NCBI RefSeq assembly: GCF_020551945.1
Contig: NZ_JAJBZH010000002.1
Coordinates: 496,001 to 560,000, forward strand
Source: Cellulosimicrobium marinum
Lineage (GTDB): Bacteria > Actinomycetota > Actinomycetes > Actinomycetales > Cellulomonadaceae
Direction of reading: 5' to 3'
Length of the DNA stretch: 64,000 bases
The notes under the pieces were generated by a model. That model worked only from the letters and a program-made list of their open reading frames with translations. It did not search any database and was not told the DNA's origin. Position 1 is the stretch's first letter. Every line of letters begins with the position of its first letter. The position numbers and the translations under genes are program-made. This document shows, one piece after another, positions 54,625 to 63,431 of this stretch.

Positions 54625-55367
54625 GCGCGGGCCCCCGCACGGGCGACGTCGGGCACCCCGGCCGTGGGGGCGGCGTCGGGCACCGTGCCCGACGCGCGGG
54701 CGGCCGGCCCGGGCAGGGACGCGGCGGACGCGGGACCCTCGGCTGCGGTGACGGCCTGCGCCGTCGAGCGCGGCCCGGTCCCGGGCGCCGCGTACCGGAC
54801 CTCGACCCACGTGGTGTCGTTCACGAGGTCGACCCGCTGCACGTTCGCACCGTGCACGCGCGCACCGAGCAGGGACTCCAGGTGCGCCACCAGGGCGACC
54901 TCGTCGACGAACGCCCGGTCGAGCACCATCGTCTGGGTGCGCGACCGCCGCAGCACCCGCGGGTGGTCCACCACGCCCATCACGACGAGCACGAGGACCG
55001 TGCCCGCGAGCGACAACCACCCCGTCGACGCGCCCAGGCCACCCAGCAGACCGAGTGCGAGCGACGCGAAGTAGTACGCCACCTCCGTCTGCGACAGCTC
55101 GCTCGACCGGAGCCGGATGATCGACAGCACCCCGAAGAGACCGAGCCCCAGGCCCGCCCCGACCGCGCTCGACGCGAGCGTCGCCGCGACGGCGAGCACC
55201 CCCACGTTCACGCCCAGGTAGGCGACGACCAGGTCGCGCCGCCGGTGCCGCGGGTAGTACAGGCCGAACGCGAGGACGACGGCCGCGACGAGGTCGACGG
55301 CGTACAGGAGAGGCTGGGACACGGGGCGGCTCCGAGGTCGGGCGCTGGGCGCTGCGGAAGGTGACAT
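54621..55367 (-). CDS. DUF4956 membrane protein
   Basis: 248 residues. Four transmembrane helices (about 20-130) with the family block LGLGLFGVLSIIRLRSSELSQTEVAYYFASLALG, then a soluble C-terminal domain (about 140-210) and a Pro/Ala-rich tail. DUF4956 proteins are genetically tied to VTC-domain proteins, as here by a 4-bp overlap. Start ATG at 55367. A hairpin (55382-55419) lies directly in the leader, and no Shine-Dalgarno sequence is obvious. Confidence 0.85.
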   Translation of the reverse strand: MSPSAAPSARPRSRPVSQPLLYAVDLVAAVVLAFGLYYPRHRRRDLVVAYLGVNVGVLAVAATLASSAVGAGLGLGLFGVLSIIRLRSSELSQTEVAYYFASLALGLLGGLGASTGWLSLAGTVLVLVVMGVVDHPRVLRRSRTQTMVLDRAFVDEVALVAHLESLLGARVHGANVQRVDLVNDTTWVEVRYAAPGTGPRSTAQAVTAAEGPASAASLPGPAARASGTVPDAAPTAGVPDVARAGARA

Positions 55368-55381
55368 GTCCAGGGAAGGCC

Positions 55382-55419
55382 GCGACCCTGTGGACTCGCT
55401 GTGCGAGGCACAGGGTCGC
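55382..55419 (-). promoter_or_regulatory. Perfect 11-bp hairpin in the DUF4956 leader
   Basis: GCGACCCTGTG (55382-55392) and CACAGGGTCGC (55409-55419), 16-nt loop, ending 15 nt upstream of the DUF4956 ATG. It may be an operator or a translational control hairpin. Confidence 0.5.
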
Positions 55420-55536
55420 CGTATGAGTGCCCGACACCCCCACGCCACCTCGCGTTCACCCGACGGGACGCGCCCCCGGCCGCCACCCCGCACGGTGTTA
55501 GCGTCGCCTCAGAACCACCGGCGACGAGAGGCAGGC

Positions 55537-56373
55537 ATGACGACGACCACCCAGGCGCCCCGGCGCGCCCGACCGCAGACCGTCCTCGAGGTCCTCGAGA
55601 CGACCCGGCTCGGCCCGCACATGGTCCGCGTCGTCGCCGGCGGGCCCGGCTTCGCGACGTTCACCGACAACGGGCACACCGACAAGTACGTCAAGATCGT
55701 CTTCGCACGCCCCGAGCTCGGCCTCGAACCGCCCTACGACATCGCCGCGCTCCGCGAGACCCTCGCACCCGAGAACGTGCCCGTCACCCGCACCTACACC
55801 GTGCGCTGGGTCGACCCGGCCACCCAGCGCCTCGCCGTCGACTTCGTCGTCCACGGCGACCACGGAGTCGCCGGACCCTGGGCCGCGACCGCCCGCCCCG
55901 GCGACCCCCTCGTCGTCGTCGGCCCCGGCGGCGGGTACAGCCCCGACCCCACCGCCGACTGGCACCTCCTCGTCGGCGACGACGCCGCCCTCCCCGCCAT
56001 CGCCGCAGCGCTCGACGCCCTGCCGCGCGACGCCGTCGGCCACGCCATCCTCGAGGTCGCCACCGACGCCGACACCCAGCCCCTCCACGCGCCCGACGGC
56101 GTCCACGTCACCTGGCTGCACCGCGGCGACGCCCCCGCCGGCACCACCACCCTCATCCCCGAAGCCGTCCACGCCCTCACCTGGCGCGACGGACGCGTCC
56201 ACGTCTTCGCCCACGGCGAGCGCGAAGCCATGAAGGCACTCCGCCGCGTCTTCGCCGCCCGCGGCGTCCCCCGCGAGGACCTGTCCCTCTCCGGGTACTG
56301 GGCCTACGGCCGCGCCGAGGACCGTTTCCAGGCCGAGAAGCGCGAGCCCATCGGCCAGATCTTCGAGGACTGA
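55537..56373 (+). CDS. Siderophore-interacting protein (ferric reductase, FAD/NAD(P)H)
   Basis: 278 residues of the ViuB/YqjH family. An FAD-binding barrel (15-135: MVRVVAGGPGFATFTDNGHTDKYVKIVF; VTRTYTVRWVD with the R-x-Y-S/T flavin motif) and an NAD(P)-binding domain ending in LSGYWAYGRAEDRFQAEKR. It reduces Fe(III)-siderophores in the cytosol to free iron. GAGAGGCAGGC precedes the ATG at 55537. No siderophore importer is adjacent and no DtxR/IdeR box is convincing upstream. Confidence 0.9.
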   Translation: MTTTTQAPRRARPQTVLEVLETTRLGPHMVRVVAGGPGFATFTDNGHTDKYVKIVFARPELGLEPPYDIAALRETLAPENVPVTRTYTVRWVDPATQRLAVDFVVHGDHGVAGPWAATARPGDPLVVVGPGGGYSPDPTADWHLLVGDDAALPAIAAALDALPRDAVGHAILEVATDADTQPLHAPDGVHVTWLHRGDAPAGTTTLIPEAVHALTWRDGRVHVFAHGEREAMKALRRVFAARGVPREDLSLSGYWAYGRAEDRFQAEKREPIGQIFED

Positions 56374-56448
56374 GACCCCCGCCCACCCGCCGATTCGGTA
56401 TCCGGGGGTCGGAGCGGGTATCCTGCTTCGGCCGGGTTCACCGGCGAA

Positions 56449-56538
56449 GGTAGCGTGTCCGAGCGGCCTAAGGAGCACGCCTCGAAAGCGTGTGTGGGTG
56501 AAAGTCCACCGTGGGTTCAAATCCCACCGCTACCGCCA
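56449..56538 (+). tRNA. tRNA-Ser (anticodon CGA)
   Basis: GGTAGCG (56449-56455) pairs with CGCTACC (56528-56534), discriminator G, encoded CCA at 56536-56538. Anticodon arm CACGC-CTCGAAA-GCGTG gives anticodon CGA for UCG codons. Long variable arm (GTGGGTGAAAGTCCAC region) and the GGTTCAAATCC T-loop are as expected for a serine tRNA. A hairpin terminator follows. The 3' end is the integration site of the element downstream. Confidence 0.95.
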
Positions 56539-56542
56539 CCCG

Positions 56543-56582
56543 AAGGGCCCCACCCGCAAGATTCCGCGGCTGTGGGGCCCTT
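56543..56582 (+). terminator. Terminator after tRNA-Ser
   Basis: AAGGGCCCCAC (56543-56553) and GTGGGGCCCTT (56572-56582) are perfect 11-bp arms, followed by CGTCGT. It separates the tRNA from the integrase gene, whose stop is at 56605. Confidence 0.7.
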
Positions 56583-56604
56583 CGTCGTACCTGGCCCTCC
56601 GTTT

Positions 56605-57819
56605 TCACTCCGTTTTGCCCTGGGGCGCGTCGACCGAGGCGTGCTGGACGAGCTGGTCGATGACGACCCGCAGGTCCGGGGCGACGTGGGTGCGCTTCAC
56701 GTAGTGCCGGACGGTCGTGCCCTCGTCCGCGTGGCCGAGCAGCGCGGTCGCGTTGCCGATCGTCGTGGAGTTCGCGACCTGCGTCGCCACGGTCCGGCGG
56801 AAGTCGTGCGGGGTGACCGTGGTGCCGATGGAGGCCTGCGCCTCGCGGAGCTGGTCGCGCACGCGGCTGGGGGAGCGCGGCGTGGCCCGCGTGGACGGGA
56901 ACACCAGGGCGTCCGGGCCGCCGTCCAGGCCGAGGTCCAGCGCCTCGCGGATCGCGGTGACGACGAACGCGGGGAGCGTGATCGTGCGCCGCGACGAGTC
57001 GGACTTCGGCTTGGCCTGCCGCACGAGCCGTCCCTCGGCCCGGACGACGGTCCCGGTCACCGTGAGCGTCGGGACCTCGGCGTCGAGGTCGACGTCCGCC
57101 TCCCGCAACGCCAGGCACTCACCGATTCGCAGGCCGGTGCCGAGCATCGTGTCGACGATCTGCGGAAGGAGCGTGACGTTGCGACGACCGCGCGCGAGGG
57201 CGGGGCGGTCCTCCCACTCGCGCACGGCCTTGCGCAGCAGCGCGATGTCCTCGAGCCCGAGGGTGCGGACCTCGGCCCGGCGCGGCTTGCGGACGGTCAC
57301 CGCGTCGCGGACGGGGTTGAACGGCGCGGCTCCGTAGCGGACGCACAGCATCATGACTTGGGACATGACGTTGCGGGCCTGCCGCGCGGTGTCGAACTTC
57401 TGCGCCGTGCTCAGCGCGATGAGCACCCGGTTCACCGCGACGGGCGTGACCTCTCGGACCCGCAGCAGACCGAACGCGGGCCGCAGGTCGCGTTCGAGGA
57501 CGCCGCGGTACGTCTCCAGCGACTGCGTCGTGATCTGGCCCTCGACGCGTTTCTCTGCGATCCAGTGGTCGAACACGACGTCCATGCGGGTCGCCGGGGT
57601 GATCGCCGCCGCCCCGGGGACCGTGGCCTCGCTGCTCGCGCGGTGCAGCTTGTCCTCCAGAGCCCGCTGCGCCGCCGCTCCCGAGGGTCCGCGCGACTCG
57701 TACTTGTGCAGCACGCCCGCGAAGTCGCGGTACTGCGCCTGCGCCCGCCACACGCCGGGGGAGATCTCCTTGCGGCTGATCCGGCCCCAGCGGCCGGGCT
57801 CGATGGGCTTGCGCGCCAT
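56605..57819 (-). CDS. int: Tyrosine recombinase (integrase)
   Basis: 404 residues. N-terminal arm-binding and SAM-like core-binding domains (ITTQSLETYRGVLERDLRPAFG), then the catalytic domain with R in TGLRIGECLALRE, HxxR in TPHDFRRTVATQ, H in LLGHADEGTT and the nucleophile in VRHYVKRTH. It integrates and, with Xis, excises the element at the 3' end of tRNA-Ser. It is the last gene of the leftward transfer operon, 3 bp after xis, and ends 67 bp from the tRNA. Confidence 0.95.
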   Translation of the reverse strand: MARKPIEPGRWGRISRKEISPGVWRAQAQYRDFAGVLHKYESRGPSGAAAQRALEDKLHRASSEATVPGAAAITPATRMDVVFDHWIAEKRVEGQITTQSLETYRGVLERDLRPAFGLLRVREVTPVAVNRVLIALSTAQKFDTARQARNVMSQVMMLCVRYGAAPFNPVRDAVTVRKPRRAEVRTLGLEDIALLRKAVREWEDRPALARGRRNVTLLPQIVDTMLGTGLRIGECLALREADVDLDAEVPTLTVTGTVVRAEGRLVRQAKPKSDSSRRTITLPAFVVTAIREALDLGLDGGPDALVFPSTRATPRSPSRVRDQLREAQASIGTTVTPHDFRRTVATQVANSTTIGNATALLGHADEGTTVRHYVKRTHVAPDLRVVIDQLVQHASVDAPQGKTE

Positions 57820-57822
57820 GCC

Positions 57823-58056
57823 TCAGCCCGCCGTGCCGGAGTCGGTGACGCGGTCGAGCCACTGCTCGACGTCGGCCGGCCTGTACCGGAGTCGCGCTCC
57901 GACCCGCACGACCTTGGGGCCGCCGCCGCGGCTGGACCACGCGTACACGCAGTGCAGGCTCACGCCGAGGTACTCGGCCAGCTCCTCAGGTGTCATGAGC
58001 CGCGGCCTGCCGCTCGGCCTGTCGATCGTCGGGGTGTTCGTGGTGGTGCTCGTCAT
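57823..58056 (-). CDS. xis: Excisionase (MerR-like helix-turn-helix)
   Basis: 77 residues. The core MTPEELAEYLGVSLHCVYAW and RYRPADVEQWLDRV is the winged-helix typical of AICE Xis proteins. It binds att DNA and directs integrase to excise. Start at 58056 follows GGGAGG and overlaps the rep stop by 4 bp (ATGA). Confidence 0.88.
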   Translation of the reverse strand: MTSTTTNTPTIDRPSGRPRLMTPEELAEYLGVSLHCVYAWSSRGGGPKVVRVGARLRYRPADVEQWLDRVTDSGTAG

Positions 58057-59621
58057 CGTGCTGCCTCCCTGCTTCCGTTCCGAACCGATGCCGTCGTGTG
58101 CGCCTTCCACTGCGCGTACTCGCGGGCTCGTGCTGCCGCCGCGTCGGCCAGCGCCTTATCTCCCGGGTTGGTCCACCCGGAGCCCTCGTAGGTCCAGGAG
58201 CCGACGACGAGGGTCGTCTCGTCGTCCTCGGCGAGCAGGCGTGCTTCAAGGTCGGCGACGTCCATCGGCGTCCCGTCGCGCTCGGCGTCGGCCTTGAGCC
58301 GCTGGAACCGGACCCGAGCCCGGCGCAGCCGCCCGAGGGGGATCGAGTAGCGCCGCGACTTGCTCGAGAAGTGCCCACGGAAGCCGAGCATGTGCGCCCA
58401 CTTCGCGAGCAGCCGATACGGGCTGTCCGCGCACTGTCCGCAGACGCAGCCCTCGTCGTCCTCCGGGTCCGGCCCGGCGAGACCACGGCACGCGGTGCGG
58501 GCGCGCTCGGCGAGCCACCGGCAGGTGCGGACCATCCGCTGGTGGTGCGGGCGCGGCGTCGCGAGATCCGTGCCCGTGCCCTTGGTCGAGTACTTCGCGA
58601 GGTAGCCAGCCACCTGCTCGGGCCGTAGATCGTCGGAGCCGTCGTCGTTCTCCGGTACGCCAGTGCGCACGCACCGCACGTCGAGCTGCGTACCGAAGCG
58701 CAGCACGCGCGGGACGTCCGCACCGTCCACCGGAGGAGCCGTGACGGCCACTGCCCGAGTAGCAGCCCGCGCGGCGTGCGCGAGGGTCGACCCGTCGACG
58801 GGAGCGGGGCTGCCCGGGCCGTCGGGGCCGTCAAGCCGGATGAGGGCGTGGAAGTGCACGAGGCCGCGCACCTGATACTCGGCGACCTTCGCGAACTGCA
58901 CCGAGGCCACCATCCCGAGCGTCGACTCGCGCACGCCCAGAGCCTCGACAACCTGGCGACGCAGCGCGATCGTGAAGCGGCGCCACAGCTCCGGGGCGTG
59001 CCACTGCCACACGACGGCCGAGTGCCAGTCGTAGCAGGCCTCGCACAGCGGCGACCCGACGACAGGGTCGGTGTCGGAGTGCTGCATAGTGCACCCACGC
59101 GGGCGGCCGTGCGGGCACGTCCCGGTGCCGTGCGGTCGGCAGCGCGCGGACCTACCGTGCTTGGCTCGGGTGCCGTGCACGTGCCCGAAGGACGGTGCAG
59201 TGAGGGTCGCGAAGACGAGCGGGTTGTCCGCGACGGTCGTCGGGACGGTCTTGCCGCCCAGGAGGCCCGCCCGGATCATCTCGAACGTGTCGCGCGCGTA
59301 GACGCGGGAGCAGGCCGGGCAGACGGACTCGCGCCGGTTGCCGCACGCCCGGTACAGGACGCCGAGCGGCGCGTCGTCGGAGCTGAACTGCGACAGGACC
59401 TCACCCGTTGCCGCGTCGACGGTGGTCGAGGAGCCGCGCAGCCGGATCGGGTGCGAGCAGAAGCCGGTGCGGGCGGCGGCGTCGGAGAACGCAGCAGCGG
59501 TGCGGTCGCGCAACCGTGCAGTGATCCCGGCGACCGCCGCCGGGGTGAGGTCCCCGAGGTCGAGCGGGGCGTCCAGCCCGAACCCCGGGAACCCACCCTG
59601 CGCGGGAGCGACGTCAGGCAT
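58053..59621 (-). CDS. Replication initiator, RepSA family
   Basis: 522 residues. Cysteine-rich N-terminal region (CPACSRVYARDTFEMIRAGL; RPHGTGTCPHGRPRGCTM) then the rolling-circle HUH signature VHFHALIRLD near residue 260, and the tyrosine/lysine motif VAGYLAKYSTKG further on. It nicks the element's origin for rolling-circle replication after excision. It overlaps the tra stop by 8 bp and xis by 4 bp, so expression is coupled. Confidence 0.9.
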   Translation of the reverse strand: MPDVAPAQGGFPGFGLDAPLDLGDLTPAAVAGITARLRDRTAAAFSDAAARTGFCSHPIRLRGSSTTVDAATGEVLSQFSSDDAPLGVLYRACGNRRESVCPACSRVYARDTFEMIRAGLLGGKTVPTTVADNPLVFATLTAPSFGHVHGTRAKHGRSARCRPHGTGTCPHGRPRGCTMQHSDTDPVVGSPLCEACYDWHSAVVWQWHAPELWRRFTIALRRQVVEALGVRESTLGMVASVQFAKVAEYQVRGLVHFHALIRLDGPDGPGSPAPVDGSTLAHAARAATRAVAVTAPPVDGADVPRVLRFGTQLDVRCVRTGVPENDDGSDDLRPEQVAGYLAKYSTKGTGTDLATPRPHHQRMVRTCRWLAERARTACRGLAGPDPEDDEGCVCGQCADSPYRLLAKWAHMLGFRGHFSSKSRRYSIPLGRLRRARVRFQRLKADAERDGTPMDVADLEARLLAEDDETTLVVGSWTYEGSGWTNPGDKALADAAAARAREYAQWKAHTTASVRNGSREAAR

Positions 59622-61125
59622 CCGACGCCTCAGCGGCGGACGCCGTGCGGGTCGCCGACTCGCGCGGCTTGCGAGGAGACCGCGGCTTGCGCGGCGCACG
59701 CGGGGCCCGCTGCTCTTCGGCCGGAACCCGCGTGGGTGTGGTCGCCTTGTCGTCGGCGTCGGGAGTCGGAGGGCCGACGAAGATCGGTGGCGGAACGTAC
59801 CGGTCGGGCGCCGGGTAGGTCTCGGCGACCATCCGGATGAACGTGTCCTCCCAGAAGTCCGCCCGCACCCGCTCCACGTTCCCGTCGTCCGCGACCACGT
59901 AGCCCGTGCCGGGATGTGCCGGGCTGATCTGGTGTGCGGGCGCGACGTCGGCCATGCCCTCGCCCAGCACCATCGCCGTCTCGGACGCCGACCGCAGCCG
60001 CAGCGCGACGGTCTGCGTGAACAGGCCACGCATCGCCACGGTCTCCTTACGCGGGTCCTGCACGAACGCGACGACGAGAACGCCGAGCGCCCGGCCCTGC
60101 GTCAGGACGCGACGCAGCAGGTCCGACGCCTCACCCTGCACCTGCTTGGACGCGTACGCGGTAAGGACGGCGAGCTCGTCGATGAGGAGCACGTGCACCG
60201 GGTCCCCGGGTGTCGGCACGAAGTCACGCGTCCGCCCGTACATGGCCCGCTGCCGCTGGTCGACGACGACAAGCAGGTCACGCAGCGCGTCCACGGCCTG
60301 GTGCTCGTCCGTGCTGACCCTGTAGAAGAGGCGGTCACCCATGCCGATCTCGATACCGCCCTTGAGGTCGATGCCCCACAGTCGCACGAGGCCCGCCTGC
60401 ACGGCCGGGGCGAGGTTCCCCGCGATGCCCCAGAAGATGGACCCCTTGCCGGAGCCGGAGCAGCCGACGACGAGCGTCTGTAGCCCGCGCAGCGGGAGGC
60501 GCCACCGGTTGCCGTCCTGGATGCGGCCGAGCTGCACCCCGGTCGGGTCGACGTCGTTCGGGATCGTCGCGTAGAGCGGCTGGTCGAGGAGATCGGCCAT
60601 CGTGAGCACGATGTCCAGCACCCCGGGCCGCACGCGACGGCTCGTCGACGCCTCGGCGCCCATGATCGTGCCGACCGCCTCGACGGCGGCGCGCAGGTCG
60701 TCGAGCGTCTGACCCGAGCGGGCGCGGACCCGGATCGTCAGCGTGTTGTCGCGTGCCCCGACGCGGAGCAGCCGCGGGACGGTCCGGTTCTCCCGGACGA
60801 CCCGGTCGGCGAGCCCGCAGGACTCCGCCATCGACGGCCACTGCCGACGCACGTACCGTCGCCACCGATGACGACGCAGCGGGCCGCCGAGCACCGGCTC
60901 GTACGTCATGGGGCTGAACACCGCCCAGAACGCGCGAGCAAGGTTCCACGCCGGGACGGCCCAGTAGAGCGCAGCCGACAGCGTGTCGTAACCGAGAAGG
61001 CCGACCACGCCGCCCACGAACAGCGTCGCCGCGATCCACCGCCACGCCCGCACGGTCCACCGCAGCGCGAGCCACAGCGCTGCGAGGACCCGGCGAACCC
61101 CCTGCCAGAGCCGCGCGATGATCAC
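59614..61125 (-). CDS. FtsK/SpoIIIE-type DNA translocase (TraSA-like)
   Basis: 503 residues. Two transmembrane helices (WRWIAATLFVGGVVGLLGYD and LSAALYWAVPAWNLARAFWA), then an FtsK-like ATPase: Walker A VVGCSGSGKGSIFWGIAG and Walker B HVLLIDELAVLTAY, with a C-terminal basic tail (RAPRKPRSPRKPRES). In AICEs this single hexamer transfers double-stranded DNA between mycelia. Overlaps both neighbours. Confidence 0.92.
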   Translation of the reverse strand: MIIARLWQGVRRVLAALWLALRWTVRAWRWIAATLFVGGVVGLLGYDTLSAALYWAVPAWNLARAFWAVFSPMTYEPVLGGPLRRHRWRRYVRRQWPSMAESCGLADRVVRENRTVPRLLRVGARDNTLTIRVRARSGQTLDDLRAAVEAVGTIMGAEASTSRRVRPGVLDIVLTMADLLDQPLYATIPNDVDPTGVQLGRIQDGNRWRLPLRGLQTLVVGCSGSGKGSIFWGIAGNLAPAVQAGLVRLWGIDLKGGIEIGMGDRLFYRVSTDEHQAVDALRDLLVVVDQRQRAMYGRTRDFVPTPGDPVHVLLIDELAVLTAYASKQVQGEASDLLRRVLTQGRALGVLVVAFVQDPRKETVAMRGLFTQTVALRLRSASETAMVLGEGMADVAPAHQISPAHPGTGYVVADDGNVERVRADFWEDTFIRMVAETYPAPDRYVPPPIFVGPPTPDADDKATTPTRVPAEEQRAPRAPRKPRSPRKPRESATRTASAAEASDA

Positions 61126-61553
61126 GCCGCGGCCTTCGGGCTAGCCTTCGCCGCGTCTCGGGCCTGACCGGGCGCGACGAGGTCGGACGCACGGAACGAC
61201 CAGGCGATGCGGGGACGCATCCCGTTGTCGTCGACGTAGGGAAGGGCCGTGAGGCCCACGAACTCGACGGGCGTCCACGGGAACCCGGACTTGTTCTCCG
61301 GCGGGACCGGCTGGTACTTCGCCGCGAACTTCACCGTCACGCCGATCTCCTTACGGCCGGCGTCCTCGTCGCCGTCGATGACGACGCACTGCCACAGCGG
61401 CAGGCCCGTCTCCTTGTCGTGCTGCTGCGGGCGCGTCCCGTCCGGTCGCTGCGCCGCGTTGAAGTCCGCCACGGGCTCGACCTCCCCGCGCAGGAACGCA
61501 CCCTTCGGGAACGCCACCGAGTGCTCGATCTCGAACCGCTGCTTCATTGCCAT
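61122..61553 (-). CDS. Conserved AICE protein of unknown function
   Basis: 143 residues. First gene of the leftward transfer operon, overlapping tra by 4 bp (ATGA). It begins MAMKQRFEIEHSVAFPKGAF and has the block GRKEIGVTVKFAAKYQPVPP, a pattern shared by proteins placed upstream of tra in other actinobacterial elements. GGAGTG is 7 nt before the ATG. Role unknown; perhaps replication or transfer control. Confidence 0.6.
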   Translation of the reverse strand: MAMKQRFEIEHSVAFPKGAFLRGEVEPVADFNAAQRPDGTRPQQHDKETGLPLWQCVVIDGDEDAGRKEIGVTVKFAAKYQPVPPENKSGFPWTPVEFVGLTALPYVDDNGMRPRIAWSFRASDLVAPGQARDAAKASPKAAA

Positions 61554-61624
61554 GTGGATCACTCCGATTCGCACGTGGAGCGCGCTAGTCGCTACTCCTG
61601 CGACTGACTACACACGCAAGCGAG

Positions 61625-61670
61625 TCGCGTGTCAAGCGATCGAGCTTGTCGGATTCGCGTGTCACGCGAT
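61625..61670. promoter_or_regulatory. Paired operators in the AICE divergent region
   Basis: TCGCGTGTCAAGCGAT (61625-61640) recurs with one mismatch as TCGCGTGTCACGCGAT (61655-61670), exactly 30 bp apart. The second copy is itself a near-perfect palindrome (TTCGCGTG-T-CACGCGAT). They lie between the transfer operon and the regulator gene and are likely bound by that regulator. Confidence 0.7.
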
Positions 61671-61690
61671 TCAATGCGAGGATTGCGGGC

Positions 61691-62593
61691 GTGAGCGGGA
61701 CATGGGATGCAGTGGTGCGCGAGGTGCTCGACCAAGCCCGCAAGGCGGCTGGAGGCGGCGCGCCCCTCGCGCTCGCGCTGCGCTCAGCCAACGTCGGCCC
61801 GGACTCCGGTACCTACTCGGAGTCGGCCGTGAGCAACTGGATCAAGGGCCGCGCTCGCCCCCCGGCGGACGTCGTCCTCGCGGCCGCGTCGCTCTACGGA
61901 ATCTCGCTCGATTCCCGGCTGGGTTCCGAGTCGAAGTCCGATTCCAAGGAAGCAACCGACCTCGAGCAGCTCCGCAGCGCCCTGAGTCGGCTCGAGACCC
62001 TTGTGCACGAACGACTGAGCCCACCAGGCACCGTGAGTCCGTTCACCACACGGGACGTTCGTGGCGTCTTCGCCACGCGATCAGAGGCCCAGGCAGCCAT
62101 GCCAGTGCTCAAGACGCTTGCCAACGCGGAGCGAGTCGACGCAATGGGCCTCAGCCTCAACGCTCTGTGTCAAGGCGTGTCGGACGTGACCCTCGCCGAG
62201 TTCGTCGAGAACGGGCTCACGCTTCGATGCCTGTTCTTGGACCCAGGCGGCGATGCAACGGCCGCGCGGGAGCTCGAGGAAGAACTACCCGTCGGACACA
62301 TCGCGGAGCTCACACGGACAAACATGCTCGCCGTCGCTCGTCTCCGGACGCGGCTCTCGCCCGAGGCGAGTCAGCGGGTGCACGTGCGGACCTACGACGA
62401 GCCAGTCCGCTTCAACATCACCACGGTCGACTCGACCCGCACCCTCGTGCAGCTCTATCTGCCGAACCTCCGTGGCCTGGACGCGCCTACGCTCCTGATC
62501 GAGCCCGACGACGCGGAGCCGCACGGGCTGTTTCCGGTGTTCGAACGAATCTTCGCTGAGACTTGGGAGCGCGGCCGTGTCGTCGGAGACTGA
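61691..62593 (+). CDS. AICE regulator with DUF5919-like domain
   Basis: 300 residues from the GTG at 61691. The N-terminal 75 residues (LDQARKAAGGGAPLALALRS; YSESAVSNWIKGRARPPADV) are a helix-turn-helix DNA-binding region; the C-terminal part (about 150-290; ANAERVDAMGLSLNALCQGV, LRCLFLDPGGDATAARELEE) is a DUF5919-like domain that resembles phospholipase-D-type sensory modules. It faces the transfer operon with twin operators between, so it is the probable repressor or activator. The IMPase gene overlaps its end by 17 bp. GC content falls from here to the end. Confidence 0.7.
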   Translation: MSGTWDAVVREVLDQARKAAGGGAPLALALRSANVGPDSGTYSESAVSNWIKGRARPPADVVLAAASLYGISLDSRLGSESKSDSKEATDLEQLRSALSRLETLVHERLSPPGTVSPFTTRDVRGVFATRSEAQAAMPVLKTLANAERVDAMGLSLNALCQGVSDVTLAEFVENGLTLRCLFLDPGGDATAARELEEELPVGHIAELTRTNMLAVARLRTRLSPEASQRVHVRTYDEPVRFNITTVDSTRTLVQLYLPNLRGLDAPTLLIEPDDAEPHGLFPVFERIFAETWERGRVVGD

Positions 62594-63365
62594 GCTAGCT
62601 GCAGAGAGCGCGGTCGACCTCGCACTCTCGATCCTCCACGCTGGTGCAAAGGGCGATCGCGTGTACAAGACGGATCGAGACTTTGCGACGGCCACAGACT
62701 TCGCGATCGAAGACGCCGTCCGAGCGCACCTTGCGCGGGAGACGCCAGGGTTGGGCTTCCTCGGCGAGGAGCGTGGCCATACCGGCAACCGCGACCGGTA
62801 CTGGTGCCTCGATCCCATCGACGGGACCACGAACTTCGCGCGTGGGTTGCCCAACTATGGGGTCTCGCTCGCCCTCGTGGTGGATGGTGTACCCACATTC
62901 GGCACGATTGCGCTGCCTGCTTACGCCGAACGATACGTCACACGCGACGGTGTGGCGTGGGTCAATGGTGAGCGCACAACGGTGTCGACGACATCAGGAC
63001 TACCCGAGGCCGTCGTCTCGGTGGGCGACTTTGCGACCGGATCAGACAGTGCCGAGAAGAACCAGCGGCGGCTCGGCATGGTCGAGCGGCTGGCCCAGGC
63101 TGTCGGCCGCGTCCGCATGCTCGGTTCAGCCGCGACCGACCTCGCCTGGCTGGCAGGTGGACGCCTCGACGCCGTCGTCATTGACGCAAACCGCACCTGG
63201 GACGTAGCCGCGGGGGTCGCCGTTGCGAGCGCGGCGGGCGCCGTCGTAACCCACCTCGACGGAACGCGCTATAGCCTTGCCGGGCGTGACGTCCTCGCTG
63301 CGACCCCCCTCATCCACGCGGAACTTGTGTCGTCGCTGGGTTACGGCCGCTCACTAGCCGAGTAG
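62577..63365 (+). CDS. Inositol-monophosphatase-family protein
   Basis: 262 residues. The metal-dependent phosphatase motifs are intact: EERGHTGNRDRYWCLDPIDGTTNFARG (motif A, DPIDGTTNF), SAATDLAWLAGG and NRTWDVAAGVAVASAAGA (motif B). It should hydrolyse a sugar- or nucleotide-phosphate such as inositol phosphate or PAP/NADP. GTG start overlaps the regulator gene by 17 bp, so the two are co-translated and likely one functional module of the element. Confidence 0.85.
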   Translation: MSSETELAAESAVDLALSILHAGAKGDRVYKTDRDFATATDFAIEDAVRAHLARETPGLGFLGEERGHTGNRDRYWCLDPIDGTTNFARGLPNYGVSLALVVDGVPTFGTIALPAYAERYVTRDGVAWVNGERTTVSTTSGLPEAVVSVGDFATGSDSAEKNQRRLGMVERLAQAVGRVRMLGSAATDLAWLAGGRLDAVVIDANRTWDVAAGVAVASAAGAVVTHLDGTRYSLAGRDVLAATPLIHAELVSSLGYGRSLAE

Positions 63366-63431
63366 AAATTGACTTACGACCACCCAAGCGAACGAGAGCA
63401 CAGACCCTTTTCCTAGTTATAGAGGAACTCA

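Noticed and set aside
55450..55536. Iron box (DtxR/IdeR) upstream of the siderophore-interacting protein
   Set aside because: Only a weak GTTAGCGTCGCCTCAG-like match, too far from the TTAGGTTAG consensus.
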